Assembly: GCA_023408075.1 (NCBI GenBank)
Contig: JAEYKW010000018.1
Span: 1-61,209 of the forward strand
Length of the DNA: 61,209 nucleotides
Direction of reading: 5' to 3'
From: Bacillota bacterium
GTDB lineage: Bacteria; Bacillota; Clostridia; Christensenellales; SZUA-584
Position numbers and translations under genes: made by a program
In this document: one piece after another, positions 58,424 to 61,209 of the stretch
Numbering within the stretch: the stretch's first letter is position 1
Layout: each line of letters starts with the position of its first letter
Notes under the pieces: model-generated
Databases searched by the model: none
The model's input: the letters and a program-made list of their open reading frames with translations, nothing else
What the model was told of the DNA's origin: nothing

Positions 58424-58998
58424 AGAAGCTCACCTATGCGATAAGGGTCATCACAGTGGCCCCATTTATGGCGCTTGTGATGCTGCTGATACTCTATTTT
58501 CGCGACCCGATGCTTTTCGGCAGTCTGGCGGAATTCCTGTTGCTGGTGCTGTTTCTCGTTGTGCTGCCGCTGCTCGCTTATCCGCTGCAGCCGCTTATTA
58601 AGCGTTTTAAATACAAAGGCCGCGAAGGCCAGCGAACGCTTGCGCTGATTTTTGCCGTCGCGGGATATTTCCTCGGCTGTCTTTTTGCGGCGCTGCTCGG
58701 CGCGCCGCAGAATGTCTGGTTCATCTATCTTTCGTATATGCTCTCGGGCTCGTTCGTGGCGCTTTTCAATAAGGTGTTTCATTTTCGGGCGAGCGGGCAT
58801 GCGTGCGGCGTTTCGGGGCCGTTTATGCTGCTTGTTTATTTTGGGCAGCCGATCGGCTATATCGGCTTCGCGGTGCTCGTGCTGGTTTGGGCTGTGAGCC
58901 TTTACATGAAGCGCCATACCACGGCACAGATCGTCGTCGGCGCGCTGATTCCGTTTGCCGCGCTCGGTATTCTTATGCTGTTGTTCTCATTATTCTAA
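58420..58998 (+). CDS. PAP2-like membrane protein
   Basis: The 192-aa protein has about six membrane spans. HFRASGHACGVSGPF and YMKRHTTAQIVVGALIP resemble the second and third phosphatase motifs of PAP2 enzymes (SGH; RxxxHxxxQ in the variant subgroup), while the first KxxxxxxRP motif is not obvious. It may be a lipid phosphatase acting on an isoprenoid or phosphatidate. Overlap with degV ties it to lipid metabolism. Call is moderate because the motifs are degenerate. Confidence 0.6.
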   Translation: MKKLTYAIRVITVAPFMALVMLLILYFRDPMLFGSLAEFLLLVLFLVVLPLLAYPLQPLIKRFKYKGREGQRTLALIFAVAGYFLGCLFAALLGAPQNVWFIYLSYMLSGSFVALFNKVFHFRASGHACGVSGPFMLLVYFGQPIGYIGFAVLVLVWAVSLYMKRHTTAQIVVGALIPFAALGILMLLFSLF

Positions 58999-59118
58999 AC
59001 GCTATAAAAAGCGTATATAACCGCTAAGGCCTTCGACAGCAACAAAAATACGTATATCCTTGTCGGAAAAAAGATACTCAACAGACCCTATTGGATATGC
59101 TGTAGTTTTTAAAAGACG

Positions 59119-59156
59119 AAGCGTTTGTTTTACAAGATGAACGCTTTTTGTTTTTC
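59119..59156 (+). terminator. Terminator downstream of the degV operon
   Basis: AAGCGTT (59119-59125) and AACGCTT (59140-59146) pair around a 14-base loop, followed by TTTGTTTTT. It lies 120 bp after the PAP2-like gene. Confidence 0.7.
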
Positions 59157-59267
59157 AGTTAACTAGATAAATAAGGATTGACATGATGATAATTTGGTCA
59201 AGACATCCATCAAAAAAGCTGATAGAATTGTCAATAGACAGGCACCAGACAACGGGGAGATGATTTC

Positions 59268-59651
59268 ATGGACAAATACTTGTCTGCGCAGCAAGTGGCG
59301 GAGCTCACCCAAAGGATCGCCCGCCGGATAAGGATACCGGCACCGGCGACCGAGGAGCTGCGCACAGCCATTACGCAAAAGGGGAGCTATCCGCAGTATA
59401 TAACCGACGGGTTTCATCAGCTTTGGGTCGAGAAGCTCTATATCGCCTACAGCACGATTGACGACCCGAACGTCTATTACGCCTATCTGACGGATAAACA
59501 CATATTCGAGGAAGATCAGTCGTATCAGAACGCCACGTATTCGCGCAAGAGTCTCAAGGACTTGCCGAAAGGAATCCGCGACCAGTTCAAATTCGCGCTG
59601 CAGATTATGATAGAGGATGAAACGAACTACGCCATTCTTGAGAATGTATAG
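59268..59651 (+). CDS. Hypothetical protein (127 aa)
   Basis: A soluble, tyrosine-rich protein with no recognised domain. It has a basic helical start (QRIARRIRIPAPATEELRTAI), YITDGFHQLWVEKLYIAYSTIDDPNVYYAYLTD in the middle and a charged end. GGGGAGA lies 9-10 bases before the ATG and the frame is well formed, so it is likely real. It stands alone between the terminator at 59119 and panE. Confidence 0.7.
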   Translation: MDKYLSAQQVAELTQRIARRIRIPAPATEELRTAITQKGSYPQYITDGFHQLWVEKLYIAYSTIDDPNVYYAYLTDKHIFEEDQSYQNATYSRKSLKDLPKGIRDQFKFALQIMIEDETNYAILENV

Positions 59652-59693
59652 GCGTATGAATTCGGCTGTTTAAATATAAAAAAGGATATTTTA

Positions 59694-60605
59694 ATGACAA
59701 TTAAAAGTGTTTCAATTATAGGCCTCGGGGCGCTCGGCGTGCTGTTCGGGCATCATCTGTCAAAAAGAATACCGGATTTAAGAATCATAGCCGATCAGGC
59801 GCGAATTGATCGTTATGAAAAAGCAGGGGTGTTCAGCAACGGCGAGAGATGTGAATTCAATTATGTCACGCCGGAGGAGCCTGTTCAGCCCGCTGACCTC
59901 GTCATTTTTGCGGTCAAATTCAACAATCTGGATGAGGCAATTGAAGCCGTGCGCGGCCACGTGGGTGCGAATACGGTACTGCTGTCGCTACTGAACGGGA
60001 TATCGAGCGAAGAGGTGATCGGCCGGGCATTTGGCATGGATAAGGTGGTTTATTGTGTCGCCGAGAGGATGGATGCCGTCAAAACCGGCAGCGAACTGAC
60101 TTATGCGAACATGGGGCAGCTTTGTTTCGGAGACAGGGAACCGGGCATCATATCGGAAAAAGTTCGCGCCGTGGACGATTTTTTAACCGCGACACAGATA
60201 CCGCATACCGTGGAGACACAGATGGTTAAAAAGCTGTGGAGCAAGTTCATGGTCAACGTGGGCGTCAATCAGGTGATCGCCGTGTTTGGAGACGACTATG
60301 CGAGCGTACAGCGGCCCGGTGAGCGCCGCGATATGATGATCGCGGCGATGCGCGAGGTGATGGCGCTGTCCGAAAAAGAAGGCATATTTTTGAATGAGAA
60401 CGATCTTGAATACTGGCTGAACGTGATGGACGCGATCAATCCGCACGGCAAACCGTCGATGCGGCAGGATGTGGAGGCAAGGCGGCCCAGTGAAATGGAG
60501 CTTTTTGCGGGCACAGTGCTGCGCCTTTGCGAAAAGCACGGTATTAAAGCGCCTGTGAACGCGATGCTTTATGAAAAGATGAGACAGATCGAAAGCAAAT
60601 ATTAA
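59694..60605 (+). CDS. panE: 2-dehydropantoate 2-reductase family protein
   Basis: The 303-aa protein has the N-terminal Rossmann motif IIGLGALGVLFGHHL, VIFAVKFNNLDEAIEA, LSLLNGISSEEVIG and the C-terminal KLWSKFMVNVGVNQ, with KPSMRQDVEARRPSEMELFAGTVL, the PanE/ApbA catalytic block (Lys, Asn, Ser/Glu). It reduces ketopantoate to pantoate with NADPH, feeding CoA synthesis, where coaD (17.9 kb) also acts. Related 2-hydroxyacid dehydrogenases share the fold, so the exact substrate is open. AAAGGATAT precedes the ATG. Confidence 0.88.
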   Translation: MTIKSVSIIGLGALGVLFGHHLSKRIPDLRIIADQARIDRYEKAGVFSNGERCEFNYVTPEEPVQPADLVIFAVKFNNLDEAIEAVRGHVGANTVLLSLLNGISSEEVIGRAFGMDKVVYCVAERMDAVKTGSELTYANMGQLCFGDREPGIISEKVRAVDDFLTATQIPHTVETQMVKKLWSKFMVNVGVNQVIAVFGDDYASVQRPGERRDMMIAAMREVMALSEKEGIFLNENDLEYWLNVMDAINPHGKPSMRQDVEARRPSEMELFAGTVLRLCEKHGIKAPVNAMLYEKMRQIESKY

Positions 60606-60656
60606 CGCAAGACTTTGTAAGTGTTAGAAGTTGATTATATATAAAAGAGGCCGAAT

Positions 60657-61042
60657 ATGAAAAATATATTCGATTTGATTCCCCGAAACAAGTTCGATTT
60701 CACAAGTATTGAAGAGCTAAAGTGTATTGATCCAAATGAAGTTGTGCCAATATTAGAAGGTTTAATGGAATGGATGCAGGATCTGAATTGGCCTGTCGCT
60801 CAAGAATTAATAAAAATACTACCAAGATTCCACGTTCAACTAATTCCTGCGATACGTAAGATATTCGACATGAATGATATATATGGAAATTATGGACGTT
60901 GGAATTAATTAAAGAATTTCCGATAGAATCATTATTAGTGTTGCAACCAGAGTTAGAAAAATTGGCGCAATATCCCACTGAGGGAGAAAAAGATGAAGAA
61001 GTCGATATAAGCGCAAATGAAGTCCTTCAATTAATATCTTAA
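60657..61042 (+). pseudogene. DUF5071-like gene with a dinucleotide frameshift
   Basis: The start (MKNIFDLIPRNKFDFTSIEELKCIDPNEVVPILEGLMEWMQDLNWPVAQEL..) matches DUF5071-type proteins, but the frame stops at 60908. Removing one AT unit from the run GATATATATGG (60878-60888) joins it to WKLWTLELIKEF, LLVLQPELEKLAQYPTEGEKDEEVD and a stop at 61042, giving about 128 aa, the expected family size. An AT slip in a short run is the simplest cause. It may be a decayed gene, a phase-variable one or a base-calling error. The region is AT-rich. Confidence 0.75.
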
Positions 61043-61083
61043 ATTGCATTTTGATTTAAATTGTTTATGATGATGACAGACAA

Positions 61084-61209
61084 ATCGAGTAGGGGCTAAC
61101 CGTATCAGGCTTCGCCCCTCTCACACCACCGTACGTACGGTTTTCCGTATACGGCGGTTCAATTCGTAACTAAGTGTACTTTGTTGAAGTGGTCTAATAG
61201 TGATATTAG
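61084..61209 (-). mobile_element. Group II intron, 3' end (partial)
   Basis: Read on the minus strand, a 34-base hairpin at 61158-61125 has a 9-bp lower stem (ACCGCCGTA with TACGGTGGT), a 2-base CG bulge, and an upper stem TACGG-AAAA-CCGTA: the standard domain V layout. GTGAGAGG then leads to a GGGGC..GCCCC stem (61117-61092) fitting domain VI, and CTACTCGAT ends near 61084. The intron body and any reverse transcriptase lie beyond the right edge. The insertion point is about 40 bp after the DUF5071-like gene. Confidence 0.75.

Overview
The window reads as chromosomal DNA from a moderate-GC, spore-forming anaerobic member of the Clostridia (Firmicutes). The evidence is Gram-positive operon order (rpsP-khpA-rimM-trmD beside ylxM-ffh, smc-ftsY, coaD near ylbJ), sporulation genes (spoVS, ylbJ, a SpoVB-like flippase), a T-box leader on hisS-aspS, and fermentative metabolism: pta-ackA, a phosphofructokinase with PPi-type active-site residues, and indolepyruvate:ferredoxin oxidoreductase. 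The species cannot be fixed from the sequence alone. No CRISPR array, prophage or insertion sequence with a transposase is visible.

Layout. 1-0.5 kb: the 3' end of a 5S rRNA gene and two nearly identical tRNA-Asn genes. 0.5-9.2 kb: a TetR-controlled ABC exporter, an EFR1-type ferredoxin/flavodoxin protein, a YjbQ-family protein, an orphan BlaI-family repressor, a VanW/G5 membrane protein and pfp. 9.3-10.1 kb: a gene-free repeat cluster with three copies of a 129-bp element. 10.2-15.6 kb: a paaK-iorA-iorB-paaK-ACT cluster for 2-oxoacid/aryl-acid metabolism. 15.7-20 kb: alr, a 5-formyl-THF cyclo-ligase, rsmD, coaD, a coiled-coil protein and convergent ylbJ. 20.2-31.6 kb: a lipoprotein, a second BlaI repressor and a BlaR1-like M56 protease, then two lipoproteins that resemble the extracytoplasmic part of that protease, interleaved with a VOC protein, tmcAL and pta-ackA. 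31.6-36.2 kb: T-box, hisS-aspS, an RseC-like protein, thioredoxin and spoVS. 36.2-36.7 kb: a second repeat family. 36.7-41.2 kb: smc-ftsY. 41.3-44.3 kb: a TetR/iron-sulfur-flavoprotein pair, two small lipoproteins and a broken small gene, all looking AT-richer than the core. 44.3-47.8 kb: ylxM-ffh-rpsP-khpA-rimM-trmD. 47.9-56.2 kb: cell-envelope and transport genes. 56.2-61.0 kb: more repeat fragments, an XRE membrane regulator divergent from degV and a PAP2-like gene, panE and a frameshifted DUF5071-like gene. 61.08 kb to the end: the 3' end of a group II intron on the minus strand.

The most interesting candidate system is the BlaI/M56 locus. Two BlaI paralogues 15.7 kb apart sit behind almost identical promoters (TTGACA, 17 bp, TACAAT) with an inverted repeat over the -10 box. 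Only one has a linked M56 protease. In that protease the usual beta-lactam sensor domain is replaced by a long domain that recurs in two free-standing lipoproteins at 25.0 and 30.2 kb. This suggests a surface-sensing circuit with an unknown ligand and a lipoprotein family sharing the sensor fold.

Start codons were chosen by Shine-Dalgarno position. Several genes (the EFR1 protein, the VanW protein, smc, the second TetR, ylxM and the MBL lipoprotein) appear to start with TTG, and coaD probably starts with GTG. All functional calls rest on reading motifs and gene order by eye; no database search was run.
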